NCBI RefSeq assembly: GCF_001552535.1
Contig: NZ_BCRJ01000037.1
Location: forward strand, 1-36,400
Length of the DNA: 36,400 nt
Source of the DNA: Nocardioides jensenii JCM 1364 = NBRC 14755
GTDB lineage: Bacteria; Actinomycetota; Actinomycetes; Propionibacteriales; Nocardioidaceae
Direction: 5' to 3'
The notes below the pieces were generated by a model. It was not told the DNA's origin. It searched no databases and worked only from the letters and a program-made list of their open reading frames with translations. Below are positions 8,072 to 16,486 of the stretch, in pieces (position 1 is the first letter of the stretch; every line of letters begins with the position of its first letter). The position numbers were made by a program, and so were the translations under genes.

Positions 8072-8896
8072 ATGGTGCACATGCTCGACCTCGTCGCGGA
8101 CTGCCGCAACTGCGCTGGCCTCTGCTGTGTCGCACTGCCGTTCACCCGGTCCGCCGACTTCGCTTTCAGCAAGGACGGCGGCGAGCCCTGTCCCAATCTC
8201 GCCCCCGACTTCGGCTGCGGAGTCCATGACCGACTGCGCCCGTTGGGCATGATCGGCTGCACGACCTACGACTGCTTCGGCGCCGGCCAGGCCGTCACGC
8301 AAGGGCTGTACGACGGGCGCGACTGGCGCAGTGACCCCGCACGGGCCAGCGAGATGTTCGAGGTCTTCGGCAGCGTCCGTCGGCTGCACGAGATGCTCTT
8401 CTATCTCACCGATGCCCGCGACGAGCTGATCCGCACCGCAGCCGAGGACAACCTCCTCGAGCGGATCTCCTCGTTGGTGGCCACCACCGAGTCGCTCACG
8501 CTCACCACGCCGTACGACGTCCTCGGTGTCGACGTCGATGCGCATCGTCTCGAGGTCGGCCCGTTGCTGCGAGAGGCGAGCGTCGCCCTCCGCGCGCACC
8601 TGGAACAAGGTGTTGACGTGGACCGGGTTCGCCGCGACGACCTGGCCGGTCAGGGTCTCTCCGATCTCGACCTGCGAGCCGCCGATCTGCGCGGGAAGCT
8701 GCTGATCGGCGCCGATCTTCACGACGCCGACCTGCGAGGCGCGGACCTGCTGGGCGCGGATCTTCGCGGCTGCGACGTGCGTGGCGCCGACCTGAGAAAC
8801 GCGCTCTTCCTGACCCAGATGCAGGTGAACGCGGCCACCGGCGACGGCGCGACGCGCATCAACCCGACCCTGACCCGCCCCTCGCACTGGGCCTGA
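8072..8896 (+). CDS. Pentapeptide-repeat protein with N-terminal YkgJ-like Cys domain
   Basis: Protein of 274 residues with two parts. Residues about 11-70 hold a cysteine set, CRNCAGLCC, then GEPCPNL, FGCGVH and GCTTYDC, which resembles the CxxCxxCC (YkgJ-type) zinc- or iron-chelating family. The middle (about 90-185) is helical and unassigned. Residues about 205-255 are pentapeptide repeats of the A(D/N)LRG type (AADLRG, ADLHDADLRGADLLGADLRG), expected to form a right-handed quadrilateral beta-helix. The function is unknown; similar fusions occur in other actinobacteria. It is divergent from the sigma operon. ATG 8072 or ATG 8081 could be the start, and neither has a good ribosome-binding site. 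Confidence 0.85.
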   Translation: MVHMLDLVADCRNCAGLCCVALPFTRSADFAFSKDGGEPCPNLAPDFGCGVHDRLRPLGMIGCTTYDCFGAGQAVTQGLYDGRDWRSDPARASEMFEVFGSVRRLHEMLFYLTDARDELIRTAAEDNLLERISSLVATTESLTLTTPYDVLGVDVDAHRLEVGPLLREASVALRAHLEQGVDVDRVRRDDLAGQGLSDLDLRAADLRGKLLIGADLHDADLRGADLLGADLRGCDVRGADLRNALFLTQMQVNAATGDGATRINPTLTRPSHWA

Positions 8897-8918
8897 CACA
8901 AGCCGCGATCAGCGACCC

Positions 8919-8974
8919 GTGCCGACGAGCCGGTGCGGACGAGCCGGCGCGAACGAGCGGCGCGAACGAGCCCG
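8919..8974. repeat. Four degenerate 13-14-bp tandem repeats
   Basis: Successive units GTGCCGACGAGCCG, GTGCGGACGAGCCG, GCGCGAACGAGCGG and a shorter CGCGAACGAGC-type copy lie between the convergent stops at 8896 and 8977. They look like slippage-derived intergenic DNA. No hairpin with a T-tract is present. Confidence 0.6.
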
Positions 8975-8976
8975 CG

Positions 8977-9712
8977 TCAGCGAGCCAGAAGCACCAAGCC
9001 GGACAGGGCGACCAGCCAGCTGGCGAAGCTGCCGACGAGGAAGTACTCGGTGAGCTGGTGGATGCGCACCTGCTCCTTGCGGGACGCACAGTTCGGGGAA
9101 ACGCAGCAGCCCCTTGGCCGCGACGACGATGCTCGCCGCGGTGATCTGGCCGGCCAGGCCGAGGGCGAGGATGAACACCCGCTCCATCGGGCCGAGCAGG
9201 CGCCCGCCCTTGAGCTGCACCTCCGGATCGGTGGGGCCACCGTGCTTGGCGGGGTTGAGGGTGTCGGTGACCGCGAGCACCAGGCGGACCAGCACATTGC
9301 CCGTGCTCAGCTGCACTCCGAGGACACCGAGGAGCAGCAACGCCCGGTCGGCCTCCATCTCACGGAGCAGCGGAAGGCGCACGTCGTCCAGCCAGCGTTG
9401 CAGCGGGCCGCCAGCCTCCCCGGCCTGCCCGGACAGCAGGATCGCGATGACGACCGCGGAGCCGAGGACGAGGAGCGGCACGGCTGGTTGATCGCGCCCG
9501 AAGCCGCGCGTGACCGTGCGGCCCCAGGCGATCACGACTGCCCCGATCGCCACGAGCGCGATCAGGTCGAGCCCACCGGTCAGACCGGCGACCAGCCCGA
9601 GCACGATCACCACGGCCGCTCCGACGCATTCGGGCAGCCAGGCACGCGGGCGGATCGAGAACGTCAGATCGGTGAGCGCGACACCGATCAGCAGCATCGC
9701 GAGCCAGCTCAC
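8977..9712 (-). pseudogene. Polytopic membrane protein, frameshifted near its 3' end
   Basis: The gene is coupled to the SatD-like gene (GTG 9712 overlaps its stop as GTGA). About six membrane segments are visible (starting MSWLAMLLIGVALTDL, then VVIVLGLVAG, ALVAIGAVVIAW, LLVLGSAVVIAILL, and LLLLGVLGVQL). After KGLLRFPEL the frame loses its character. The next frame continues with SRKEQVRIHQLTEYFLVGSF and the hydrophobic ASWLVALSGLVLLAR, ending at 8977. One extra base around 9080-9084 explains this. With one base removed the product is 244 residues and ends naturally. Unshifted, it reads on to 8909 (267 residues) through the tandem repeat with an Arg-rich tail. Either a recent mutation or a sequencing error; function unknown. 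Confidence 0.7.
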
Positions 9713-10359
9713 ACGATTCCTCTCAGCTGTTCGTCGATCGCGACCACCAGCGCGATCCCGTCATTGCGGACCCGCTGGGAGACTGCCGAGGGAGAGACGC
9801 CCTCGCCCTCGGCGACCTCGCGCTGGGTCCGTCCCGACAGCAGACCACGAAGCACCGACAATGACCTCGCCGACATCGCGCCCACCAGTCCGTCGCGGCC
9901 GAGCAGTGCGGCATTGATGGCGAGAACATCCGGCCGCACAGCGTCGTCCGCCGTGTCGATGGCCGTGCGCACTCGGCTCAACGCTGCCCGGTCGGCGTCG
10001 GCCGCCACCCGCACGATCGCGCTCCGAGCGGCCCACCAGCCGGGCCCGTCCTCCACCCGTGGCGACGTGGCGAGGACGGTGGTCGTCCCCCACCCGAGGC
10101 CGTGCCGCACGTCGAGGTCGGGCAGCAGTGCCAGTCGCAGCCGGAGTGTCGCCGCCAGGGCGTCGCCGAGCTTGGCGAAGGTGGCCTGGTACTCATCGCC
10201 CGCCGTGATCCACAGCGGCCCTGCCGGCGACAGCTTCGCGTTGACCTCCGCCAAGGCGGCCTCGAGCCGTGCGTGCACACCCGCGCGGTCGTCGGGGATC
10301 CGGGAACCGACCACGTCTCCGATCAGCGTGACGACGGGCTGCTGCTTCATTCCTGCCAT
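9709..10359 (-). CDS. SatD-family protein
   Basis: Protein of 216 residues starting MAGMKQQPVVTLIGDVVGSR, the conserved beginning of the SatD family (named from a streptococcal stress locus; biochemical role unknown). The N-terminal half contains ITAGDEYQATF, as in the family. The C-terminal ~50 residues look like a helix-turn-helix (LLSGRTQREVAEGEGVSPSA then VSQRVRNDG), so DNA binding is likely. It is translationally coupled to the following membrane protein, suggesting a regulator/membrane-effector pair. ATG 10359 is chosen because TATGAT ends six bases upstream, which would give a leaderless message. ATG 10350 (GCAGGA before it) is the alternative, and an in-frame TTG exists at 10386. Confidence 0.82.
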   Translation of the reverse strand: MAGMKQQPVVTLIGDVVGSRIPDDRAGVHARLEAALAEVNAKLSPAGPLWITAGDEYQATFAKLGDALAATLRLRLALLPDLDVRHGLGWGTTTVLATSPRVEDGPGWWAARSAIVRVAADADRAALSRVRTAIDTADDAVRPDVLAINAALLGRDGLVGAMSARSLSVLRGLLSGRTQREVAEGEGVSPSAVSQRVRNDGIALVVAIDEQLRGIV

Positions 10360-10365
10360 ATGAAG

Positions 10366-10393
10366 ATCATACCTTCTTATTGGCAATTTTCAG
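10366..10393 (-). promoter_or_regulatory. Candidate leaderless promoter of satD-like gene
   Basis: On the minus strand CTGAAA (10393-10388) is followed after 16 bases by TATGAT (10371-10366), and ATG 10359 begins six bases later. The segment 10360-10400 is unusually A/T-rich for this window, as expected for a promoter. Confidence 0.55.
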
Positions 10394-10408
10394 CTTATGG
10401 CTTCACTG

Positions 10409-11191
10409 TCAGTTGAGGGTGCGCATGGTCGCCGGCACCCCACCTCCGGCGTGAACGGCCTCGACCAGCTCCTGCAGGGCAGTGAGCGCCACCCGCTGTG
10501 ACATCGGCCCGTAGGACACCCGCGCCACCCCGAGCTCCTCGAGCCGGGCCAGCGGCGGGATGCCGGGGATGCCGATCAGGGTGAGCCGTTGCGGACCGAG
10601 CGCCTCGACCAGCGCGGAGACCTGGGCCTCGTCGAGGCGCCCCGGCACGAAGACGACCGGCGCACCCGCATCGAGGTAGGCCCGTCCCCGAGCGATCGCG
10701 TCGGCGAGCACGTCGGCCGGATCCCGGTCGCCGGCCTTCACGAACGCGTCCGTGCGGGCGTTGAGCACGAAGTCGATGCCCTCGTCGGAGGCGACCTTCA
10801 TGATCGCCTCGACGTTGGCCGCCGCCTCGGTCAGCGGACGCATCTGGTCTTCGAGGTTGGCGCCGACGACACCGACCCCGATCGCCTTGCGGATCGTGCC
10901 GGCCGGGTCGCCGTACCCGCCCTCGAGGTCGGCGGAGACCGGGAGCGAGGTCGCGGCGACGATGCGCCGGCACTCCTCGATCATCTCGTCGACGGGGATG
11001 TTCTCGCCGTCCTCGTATCCGCGTGAGGCCGCGATCGAGTGACTGGCCGTGGCGAGCGCGGTCGTGCCCGCGACGCCGGCCACGGCCTTGGCGCTGATCA
11101 CGTCCCACACGTTCACGACGGTGAGCAGCTGGGTGTCCTGGTGGAGGCGCAGGAGTTCGGCGCCACGGTCCTTGATGGAGGAATCGGTCAT
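10409..11191 (-). CDS. Isocitrate lyase/PEP mutase family enzyme
   Basis: Cytosolic TIM-barrel enzyme of 260 residues. Visible family motifs are NVWDVISAK (27-35), SADLEGGYGD (86-95) with a metal-binding Asp, ANLEDQ (111-116), VLNARTDAF and the C-terminal IGIPGIPPLARLEELGVARV. The KKCGH catalytic cysteine loop of true isocitrate lyase is absent, so this is a short PEP-mutase-like member acting on C-C or C-P bonds of a small 2-oxo or hydroxy acid. The substrate cannot be told from sequence. The start ATG 11191 lies seven bases after TAGCGT, fitting a leaderless message; an in-frame upstream extension to 11305 has no supporting signal and overlaps the divergent gene. Confidence 0.88.
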   Translation of the reverse strand: MTDSSIKDRGAELLRLHQDTQLLTVVNVWDVISAKAVAGVAGTTALATASHSIAASRGYEDGENIPVDEMIEECRRIVAATSLPVSADLEGGYGDPAGTIRKAIGVGVVGANLEDQMRPLTEAAANVEAIMKVASDEGIDFVLNARTDAFVKAGDRDPADVLADAIARGRAYLDAGAPVVFVPGRLDEAQVSALVEALGPQRLTLIGIPGIPPLARLEELGVARVSYGPMSQRVALTALQELVEAVHAGGGVPATMRTLN

Positions 11192-11198
11192 AACGGCG

Positions 11199-11204
11199 AC
11201 GCTA
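11199..11204 (-). promoter_or_regulatory. -10 box for a leaderless transcript
   Basis: TAGCGT on the minus strand ends seven bases before ATG 11191, matching the TANNNT pattern of leaderless actinobacterial genes. No clear -35 is seen. Confidence 0.4.
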
Positions 11205-11286
11205 CTCCGCCGCCCCCGGGGCGTCTCCGGGTCGACACAGGCGAATCCCTGATGCGCTCGGGCCCACGATCCAGCAGGCTGGTCCC

Positions 11287-12249
11287 ATGAAGGCATCTCG
11301 GGCACGCTGGGCCATCACCTGCCTGGCCATCCTCGGCACGCTCCCCTACATCACCCTCAAGCTGATGTGGCTGGGCGGCAGCCGCGTCGGCCTCAACGAT
11401 CCGGACTTCGGCACGAGCCCGGTCATGGTCGCCGCCAACACGATGACCATGGCCATGGACGCCGTCGCGATCCTGCTGGCGCTCGCGTTCGTCACCGCCT
11501 GGGGCAGGCGGCTGACTCCGTGGCTGGTGCTGTTCCCGATGTGGGTGGGCACCGGGCTGCTCGCGCCGATCCTGGTGATCGTGCCCCTGCAGCTGGTCTT
11601 CGGCACGTCGTCCTCGGGCGGCTCGTCCAACCCGGGAGGAACCTCGCCGATCGCCGACTGGGTCTATGCCATGGTCTACGGCGGCTTCATGTGGCAGGGC
11701 GTGTTCCTGCTGCTCGGCTTCGCGCTCTACGCCCACCACCGCTGGGGGTCGGCGCTCGGTTGGCATCGACCTTTCACCGGGCGGTCGCCGGGCCCGGATG
11801 CTCCCGTCCTCCTCACCATGGCGCTCGTGGCTGCCGGCGGTCTGGCCCTGGTCACCCACGTCTGGGGCGACTTCCACCCGCCGACGGTCAACGTCATCGG
11901 CGACGGTCTGCTGGTGCTCGCCGCCCTCGTCGGACTCGCCCTGGTCTCGGGCCGGCTGCCCCGTCACACGGTCGGACGTTGGCCCGACCGGACCCCCGGG
12001 TGGGTCGGCGTGACCCTGCTCTGGCTGGGCTCCGGGGCCATGGCGGCGTGGGGGCTCTACCTGACTGTCGTGCTGCTGGTGCCCAACGACTTCAACGGCG
12101 GCGGCACCCTGACCTGGACGGACCCGGCCGCCGAGGTGCTCCGAGTCATCGCCGGAGGCACCGCGGCAGCGGCCGGGTCACGCATGGTGCAGCAGAGGCT
12201 CAGTCTGGCGCCACTGCAGGGCGTCGTAGCCAGCGTCAGGTCTCAGTGA
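11287..12249 (+). CDS. Polytopic membrane protein of unknown function
   Basis: Hydrophobic protein of 320 residues with about eight predicted membrane segments, for example WAITCLAILGTLPYITLKL (9-27), AVAILLALAFVTAW, LVLFPMWVGTGLLAPILVI, GVFLLLGFALYA, VLLTMALVAAGGLALVT, GLLVLAALVGLALVS and VTLLWLGSGAMAAWGLYLT. A Ser/Gly-rich loop (about 101-115) lies on one side. I do not recognise a transporter or enzyme motif. It is divergent from the PEP-mutase-like gene (95-base gap) and convergent with the ycnI remnant. ATG 11287 lacks a clear Shine-Dalgarno sequence; CAGGCT six bases upstream could be a weak leaderless -10. Confidence 0.8.
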   Translation: MKASRARWAITCLAILGTLPYITLKLMWLGGSRVGLNDPDFGTSPVMVAANTMTMAMDAVAILLALAFVTAWGRRLTPWLVLFPMWVGTGLLAPILVIVPLQLVFGTSSSGGSSNPGGTSPIADWVYAMVYGGFMWQGVFLLLGFALYAHHRWGSALGWHRPFTGRSPGPDAPVLLTMALVAAGGLALVTHVWGDFHPPTVNVIGDGLLVLAALVGLALVSGRLPRHTVGRWPDRTPGWVGVTLLWLGSGAMAAWGLYLTVVLLVPNDFNGGGTLTWTDPAAEVLRVIAGGTAAAAGSRMVQQRLSLAPLQGVVASVRSQ

Positions 12250-12407
12250 CCGCCCCCGTCCACGGGTGTCGGCAGCGGTCTCCGATGCGGTGATCGGCTC
12301 GGCCAGCTTCTTGATCACCGTCTCGACGCGGCCCCGGCGCCGAGCAGGACGGTGGCGCCGACAGCCGGCACGAGGGCCAGACGGGCAAGGGTGCGAGAGA
12401 GCTTCAC
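12250..12407 (-). pseudogene. ycnI-like gene remnant (internal deletion)
   Basis: GTG 12407 overlaps the PepSY gene stop (GTGA), has AAGGA seven bases upstream, and encodes the signal peptide of a secreted protein (KLSRTLARLALVPAVGATV then LLGAGAAS) that stops at 12315 after 30 residues. YcnI-family copper proteins normally continue with AHVTV. Here the next codons, read in the frame starting at CGC GTC GAG, give RVETVIKKLAEPITAS, which resembles the internal YcnI stretch that usually sits some 45 residues further on. So signal peptide and mid-domain seem fused by an out-of-frame deletion, and the rest is lost before the convergent gene at 12249. The signal peptide is seen directly; the YcnI identity is inferred from context and this short match. 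Confidence 0.55.
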
Positions 12408-13858
12408 GTTGTTTCCTTCGTTCGTGGCGGGGCAGTTGGCGTGGAGGGGGCGGAGTCGACGAAGCGGGACAGCGCGGGAACCCGGCGGATCAGCAGGTGG
12501 TCGAGAGCCAGCACCACCAGCAGGGACAGCCCGAAGAACGGCAGCGCCAGGCCGAGTACGACGACCGCGACCAGCAGGAACGGCGAGGCCCTGAGCGGCA
12601 GCCGTCCACGCGGGGCACCGACCGAACCGCCGGGGCGTCGGCGCCACCACATCAGAGGCCCGGTGATGCACGAGGCGATGATCGCCAGGCACATCAGCGT
12701 CGATCCCCAGAACGACCACAACCCGAGGCTGCGGCCTTCGTGGAGCCCGATCCCCTGCGCGACCACCTTGGCCAGCGCCGGGTAGTCGTCGTACCCGTAG
12801 GTCGACTCGACCTCGCCGCCGAAGCGTCCGACGTGCACGGTCCTCTCGTCCGACGGGACGTCGAACGCATAGCCGATCACGGAGAACACGCCGTCGGACG
12901 ATGACGGCAGGGCGACGGTCATCGGGTGCCGCAGCCCCTGCTCGTCGGCGATCTCGAGTGCGGTGTCGATGTTGGCCCGGCTCGAGCCCGAGTGTCCGCC
13001 GGACCTGGGCACCTCGGTCTTTCCGCTGCCCCACGGCACCTCCTGCGCGTGCGAGTGCGGCAGCGACTCGTCGAGGGTGGAGGTGGGGTCGGAGACGGCG
13101 CCCGGGTCCAGGCTCCACATCGAGGTGCCCCGGTCGGTGGCCAGCTCCTGGATCTTGGCGCCCATGAACCCGGTCCAGGGCAGCCCGGAGGCCAGCAGGA
13201 GCAGCAGCCCCACCCCGGCGACCAGGCCGACCTGCCCGTGCCGCGAACGCAGGGAGTGTGGTCGGCGGCGTCGCGCCGCCCGGCCCTTCCAGTAGAGGTA
13301 GTAGCCGGTCAGCCCCATCACGAACGCCCAGCAGGCGCCGAGCTCGATCAGCCGATCACCCCACGTGCCGACCATCAGGTCGCGGTGCAGGCGGACGGCG
13401 TACCCGCTCAAGGTGGTGTCCGGGTTGATCTCCCCGAGCACCTCCGCACCCCACGGGTTCACGTAGACGTCGCGGGCCTCGCCCGAGTCGGTGACGATGG
13501 AGAACCGCGTGCTGCGGCCCTCGTCCTCCGGTTCGGTCATCGAGATGATCGTGGCCTCGGGATAGGCCCGCTCCACCGCGGCTTCCTGGGCGGAGTAGGG
13601 CTGGGTGAAGTCCATGTCGGCCGGTTGCTCGACCTTCATCACCTCGGCATGCAGCAACGGCTCCAGCTGGAACCGGAACAGGTAGATCAGCCCGGTGCAG
13701 GCCAACATCAACAGGATCGGGGCGACCAGGAGGCTGGCGTAGAAGTGCCACCTCCAGAAGGCCCGGAACCAGCCGGGCGACGCAGCGCGCGCGGATCTGC
13801 CCCGACCGGGGGGATCCTTCTCGGGGCGCGCTGCAGGTGGATCGATCTGCAGGGTCAT
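12404..13858 (-). CDS. PepSY-associated transmembrane protein
   Basis: Inner-membrane protein of 484 residues with PepSY-TM layout. A first helix at about 37-61 (WHFYASLLVAPILLMLACTG) is followed by a large extracytoplasmic domain with a PepSY-like module (FTQPYSAQEAAVERAYPEA). A helix pair follows around LIELGACWAFVMGLTGYYLYW, then a second extracytoplasmic PepSY-like part and three C-terminal helices (SFWGSTLMCLAIIASCITG onward). Family members are linked to iron or copper reduction and metal handling. Here the neighbours (a membrane protein and a ycnI remnant) favour copper. The start ATG 13858 has GAGGAG four bases upstream; an in-frame ATG at 13963 has no such site. Confidence 0.88.
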   Translation of the reverse strand: MTLQIDPPAARPEKDPPGRGRSARAASPGWFRAFWRWHFYASLLVAPILLMLACTGLIYLFRFQLEPLLHAEVMKVEQPADMDFTQPYSAQEAAVERAYPEATIISMTEPEDEGRSTRFSIVTDSGEARDVYVNPWGAEVLGEINPDTTLSGYAVRLHRDLMVGTWGDRLIELGACWAFVMGLTGYYLYWKGRAARRRRPHSLRSRHGQVGLVAGVGLLLLLASGLPWTGFMGAKIQELATDRGTSMWSLDPGAVSDPTSTLDESLPHSHAQEVPWGSGKTEVPRSGGHSGSSRANIDTALEIADEQGLRHPMTVALPSSSDGVFSVIGYAFDVPSDERTVHVGRFGGEVESTYGYDDYPALAKVVAQGIGLHEGRSLGLWSFWGSTLMCLAIIASCITGPLMWWRRRPGGSVGAPRGRLPLRASPFLLVAVVVLGLALPFFGLSLLVVLALDHLLIRRVPALSRFVDSAPSTPTAPPRTKETT

Positions 13859-13997
13859 GTCTCTCCTCAGGGACACGTGCGCACGCCGCGCCCACCCGCC
13901 GGCGTACGTCGTACGAGGGCGCGGGAACGCGGGTGCGCGGGAACGGCGCATCCGCCGAGCCACAAGGGAGTGGGCATCGGAGGTGCGCAGGGTCAGG

Positions 13998-14705
13998 TCA
14001 GGCCGGGAGGAGAGCCGGCGGACCGCGGCGTTCGACGCTGCGCGCCAACGCCGTCAGATGAGGCGGGCTCGTGCGGGCGAAGGCCGCAGGGAGGGCGGGG
14101 GGCGGGGCAGGCAGGCCCAGGCCGGCGAGCAACGCCCGCAGGGACGGTACGACGACCGCGACGGCCAGCGCGAGCAGTGTCCAGAGGGCGTGCTCACCCA
14201 CGGCCAGCCACAGCCCGACCACTGCGGCGGCGGCCAGGTGCAGCAGCATCATCGGGGCGTGGGCACCGGTCAGGTCGCTGACCAGGTGCCCGAGTGCGTG
14301 GGGCAGGGCGAAGTCGGACTGCACCTGCGGGCGGGAGGCGGCGTACTGCTCCATCGGCGACCCGGCCCCGACCAGGGTGTCGGGGCGCACGGGTGCCACC
14401 GGAGCCGTCGTCGCGGCACTGGCCGCGTCACCGGCGTGCCCGGCGGTCATCGTGAGCAGCGCGTGCACCACGGTCTGCCCGCCGACGGTGAGCGCCACGA
14501 TGCGCCGTGTGGTGGCCGGCCGGGAGAGGAACCAGCTCAGCCCCAGGGCACACCCGAGGTAGAGCGCAACCAAGGTCGGCACGGAGGGCAGAAGTCCGTC
14601 GGCCGCGACGTGCGCGACGACGCCTGTGCTCATCACCACGAGAGCGAGCACGGTGGCGCGCATCCGCCGCAGCAGCGGCCCCGCGGTCCCGTTCACGCCG
14701 GCCAT
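13998..14705 (-). CDS. Membrane protein of the copper-type cluster
   Basis: Protein of up to 235 residues with about five membrane segments (ATVLALVVMSTGVVAHVAA, LVALYLGCALGLSWFL, IVALTVGGQTVVHALLTM, MMLLHLAAAAVVGLWLAV and LWTLLALAVAVVVPSL). The central loop carries scattered His and Met (HALLTMTAGHAGD, HALGHLV, HAPMMLLH), compatible with metal handling. Similar proteins often sit beside PepSY and YcnI genes in actinobacteria; no activity is known. ATG 14705 touches its GGAAGG directly, whereas GTG 14696 is nine bases from it and may be the true start. A 139-base gap separates it from the PepSY gene. Confidence 0.75.
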   Translation of the reverse strand: MAGVNGTAGPLLRRMRATVLALVVMSTGVVAHVAADGLLPSVPTLVALYLGCALGLSWFLSRPATTRRIVALTVGGQTVVHALLTMTAGHAGDAASAATTAPVAPVRPDTLVGAGSPMEQYAASRPQVQSDFALPHALGHLVSDLTGAHAPMMLLHLAAAAVVGLWLAVGEHALWTLLALAVAVVVPSLRALLAGLGLPAPPPALPAAFARTSPPHLTALARSVERRGPPALLPA

Positions 14706-14751
14706 CCTTCCAGATCCAGCCCGCGAGCACCCGATCGGTGCGTGAGCAGGG

Positions 14752-16368
14752 TCAGCAGGTCGGTGGGGGCGCGAGCTCGCGCTGCACCGTCTTCAGCTTG
14801 TAGACGCGGGTGCGGCAGGCGTCGTAGACGATCTCGTAGCGCTTCTCGATGACCGGGTCGATCCGTCCTTGCGGGTCCAGGCCCCACTCGTGGATGGAGA
14901 ACACCTGGACCAGCCAGGTCGGGGCGTCGTCGGAGCCGAGGAGCGCGGTGAGCTGCTCGAGGTCCGGGTCGAGCACGCGCACGGGCAGGCTCCACAGCTG
15001 CTCGTAGGGTGAGCGCAGGCCCGTGGCCAGCTGGGCGTCGGGCCGACCGAAGAGCGTCGTGGCGGTGTCACCGGGCTCGGCGGAGTCGGCCACGAAGCCG
15101 CCGATCCGCAGCGCCCGGGTGGAGCCCGACGAGCCGACGTCGTTGGCCTGGCTCGGCGTCACCACCAGCGCGCAGCCGACCAGGTAGGCGGCCACCGGGA
15201 GCACCAGCAGGCGACGCCAGTTCCGGAGGATCCAACGACCCCGACCCGCGGTCGGGAGGCCGGGGTTCGGAGGCGTGGTGGCCGGCGACGGCGCGGCGCC
15301 GGCCAACCCGGTGGCCAGGGCCAGCCCCGGAGCCAGCCCGAGCAGGTAGTGCGACCAGAAGTTGCCGCCGACCACGATGCCGACGACCTCGATGAGGATC
15401 ACCACGCCCACGGCCCAGCTCACCGCACTGCCCCGCAGCCGGCACAGCAGCGCGACCACCACGAGCACGATCAGCATCGGGATGATCCCGGCGACCCATG
15501 CGTTGTCGATGATCGCCTCGGTGCGGTTCTCGATGCCGGTGCGGTAGCCGGCGCGGATCACCCGGGACGCGTCGCCCCGGAAGCTGACCGCGGCCAGCCA
15601 CAACCCCGCCGCCCCGGCGCCCGTGGTCAACGCATACGCCACCATGGCGAGGATGCCGACGACGATGCCGGCCACGCCCGCCGCGAGCCGTCGTACGACG
15701 TCCGCCCAGGAGCGCTCACCGCGGAGGCCGGAGACCACCAGCAGCACGAACGCGAAGGCCAGGCCGTCGAAGAAGTTCTGTTTCACCGCCATCGCCAGGA
15801 AGCCGGTCAGACCTGCGACGGCCGACCACAGCAGGGCGCGCCCACCGACGTGACGTTGGGCGACGACGGTGCAGAGGATGCCGCCGATGACGAACGGGAT
15901 CGCGAAGGCCTCACCGTTGGCGACCTGGGCGCCGACCTCGGGGGTGATCGAGAACGCGGCGGCGACCGCGACTGCCCACCCCGCGGCGCCGCCGAGGCGA
16001 CGGACCACGACATAGGTCATCACCACGAAGGCCACGAAGAACAGGGCCACCAGCCAGCGGATCGCCTCGACGGTCCCGAGCACGGCCGCCACGGTGAACA
16101 ACCAGATCAGCAGGGGCGGCCGGTCCACCCAGTAGTGACCGTAGATGCCGTCCCCTCCGTGATGCAGGAGGTCGTCGGCGACCATGAAGAATCCGGACTC
16201 GTCGGGTGAGATCGGCCAGTCGTAGAGGGTGATCCGACCGGCGAGCACGACCAGCAGCGACACCCACAGCGGCCAGTGCCGTAGCAGTGCTCCGGCCGCC
16301 CTGGGGCGTGGATGATCATCGGTCGACGCATGCGCGTCTCGTTCTGGTGCGACCGCGCTCGCGCTCAC
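14752..16368 (-). CDS. GT-C (family 39-like) membrane glycosyltransferase
   Basis: Integral membrane protein of 538 residues with about eleven helices. The first outward loop contains WPISPDESGFF (D56/E57), the acidic motif of GT-C enzymes that use polyprenyl-phosphate sugars, and GHYWVDRPPLLIWL follows as in GT39/ArnT relatives. The C-terminal ~130 residues form an extracytoplasmic domain (from about 400). The acceptor (cell-wall glycan or protein) cannot be told. The start GTG 16368 is preceded by GGGGGAG with normal spacing; the in-frame extension to 16848 is antisense-like and overlaps glnE. The gap to glnE is 118 bases, so it may be transcribed with the glutamine block or on its own. Confidence 0.85.
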   Translation of the reverse strand: MSASAVAPERDAHASTDDHPRPRAAGALLRHWPLWVSLLVVLAGRITLYDWPISPDESGFFMVADDLLHHGGDGIYGHYWVDRPPLLIWLFTVAAVLGTVEAIRWLVALFFVAFVVMTYVVVRRLGGAAGWAVAVAAAFSITPEVGAQVANGEAFAIPFVIGGILCTVVAQRHVGGRALLWSAVAGLTGFLAMAVKQNFFDGLAFAFVLLVVSGLRGERSWADVVRRLAAGVAGIVVGILAMVAYALTTGAGAAGLWLAAVSFRGDASRVIRAGYRTGIENRTEAIIDNAWVAGIIPMLIVLVVVALLCRLRGSAVSWAVGVVILIEVVGIVVGGNFWSHYLLGLAPGLALATGLAGAAPSPATTPPNPGLPTAGRGRWILRNWRRLLVLPVAAYLVGCALVVTPSQANDVGSSGSTRALRIGGFVADSAEPGDTATTLFGRPDAQLATGLRSPYEQLWSLPVRVLDPDLEQLTALLGSDDAPTWLVQVFSIHEWGLDPQGRIDPVIEKRYEIVYDACRTRVYKLKTVQRELAPPPTC

Positions 16369-16486
16369 GTGCTCTCCCCCGTCAGGCCGATTCCGACCAC
16401 CTGTGTCAGCTTCGCATCGTAGCCGTCCGGCCGGTGCGCCCGCTGGCATGGCACGCCGAGCGGTCCCGGGCGCCGCAGACCCCGGG

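Noticed and set aside
10440..11190. Calling the 260-residue enzyme a true isocitrate lyase or methylisocitrate lyase
   Set aside because: The catalytic KKCGH loop is not present; only superfamily motifs are.
16369..16486. A gene in the gap between glnE and the glycosyltransferase
   Set aside because: No start with a ribosome-binding site and no protein-like frame; it is probably just promoter or spacer sequence.
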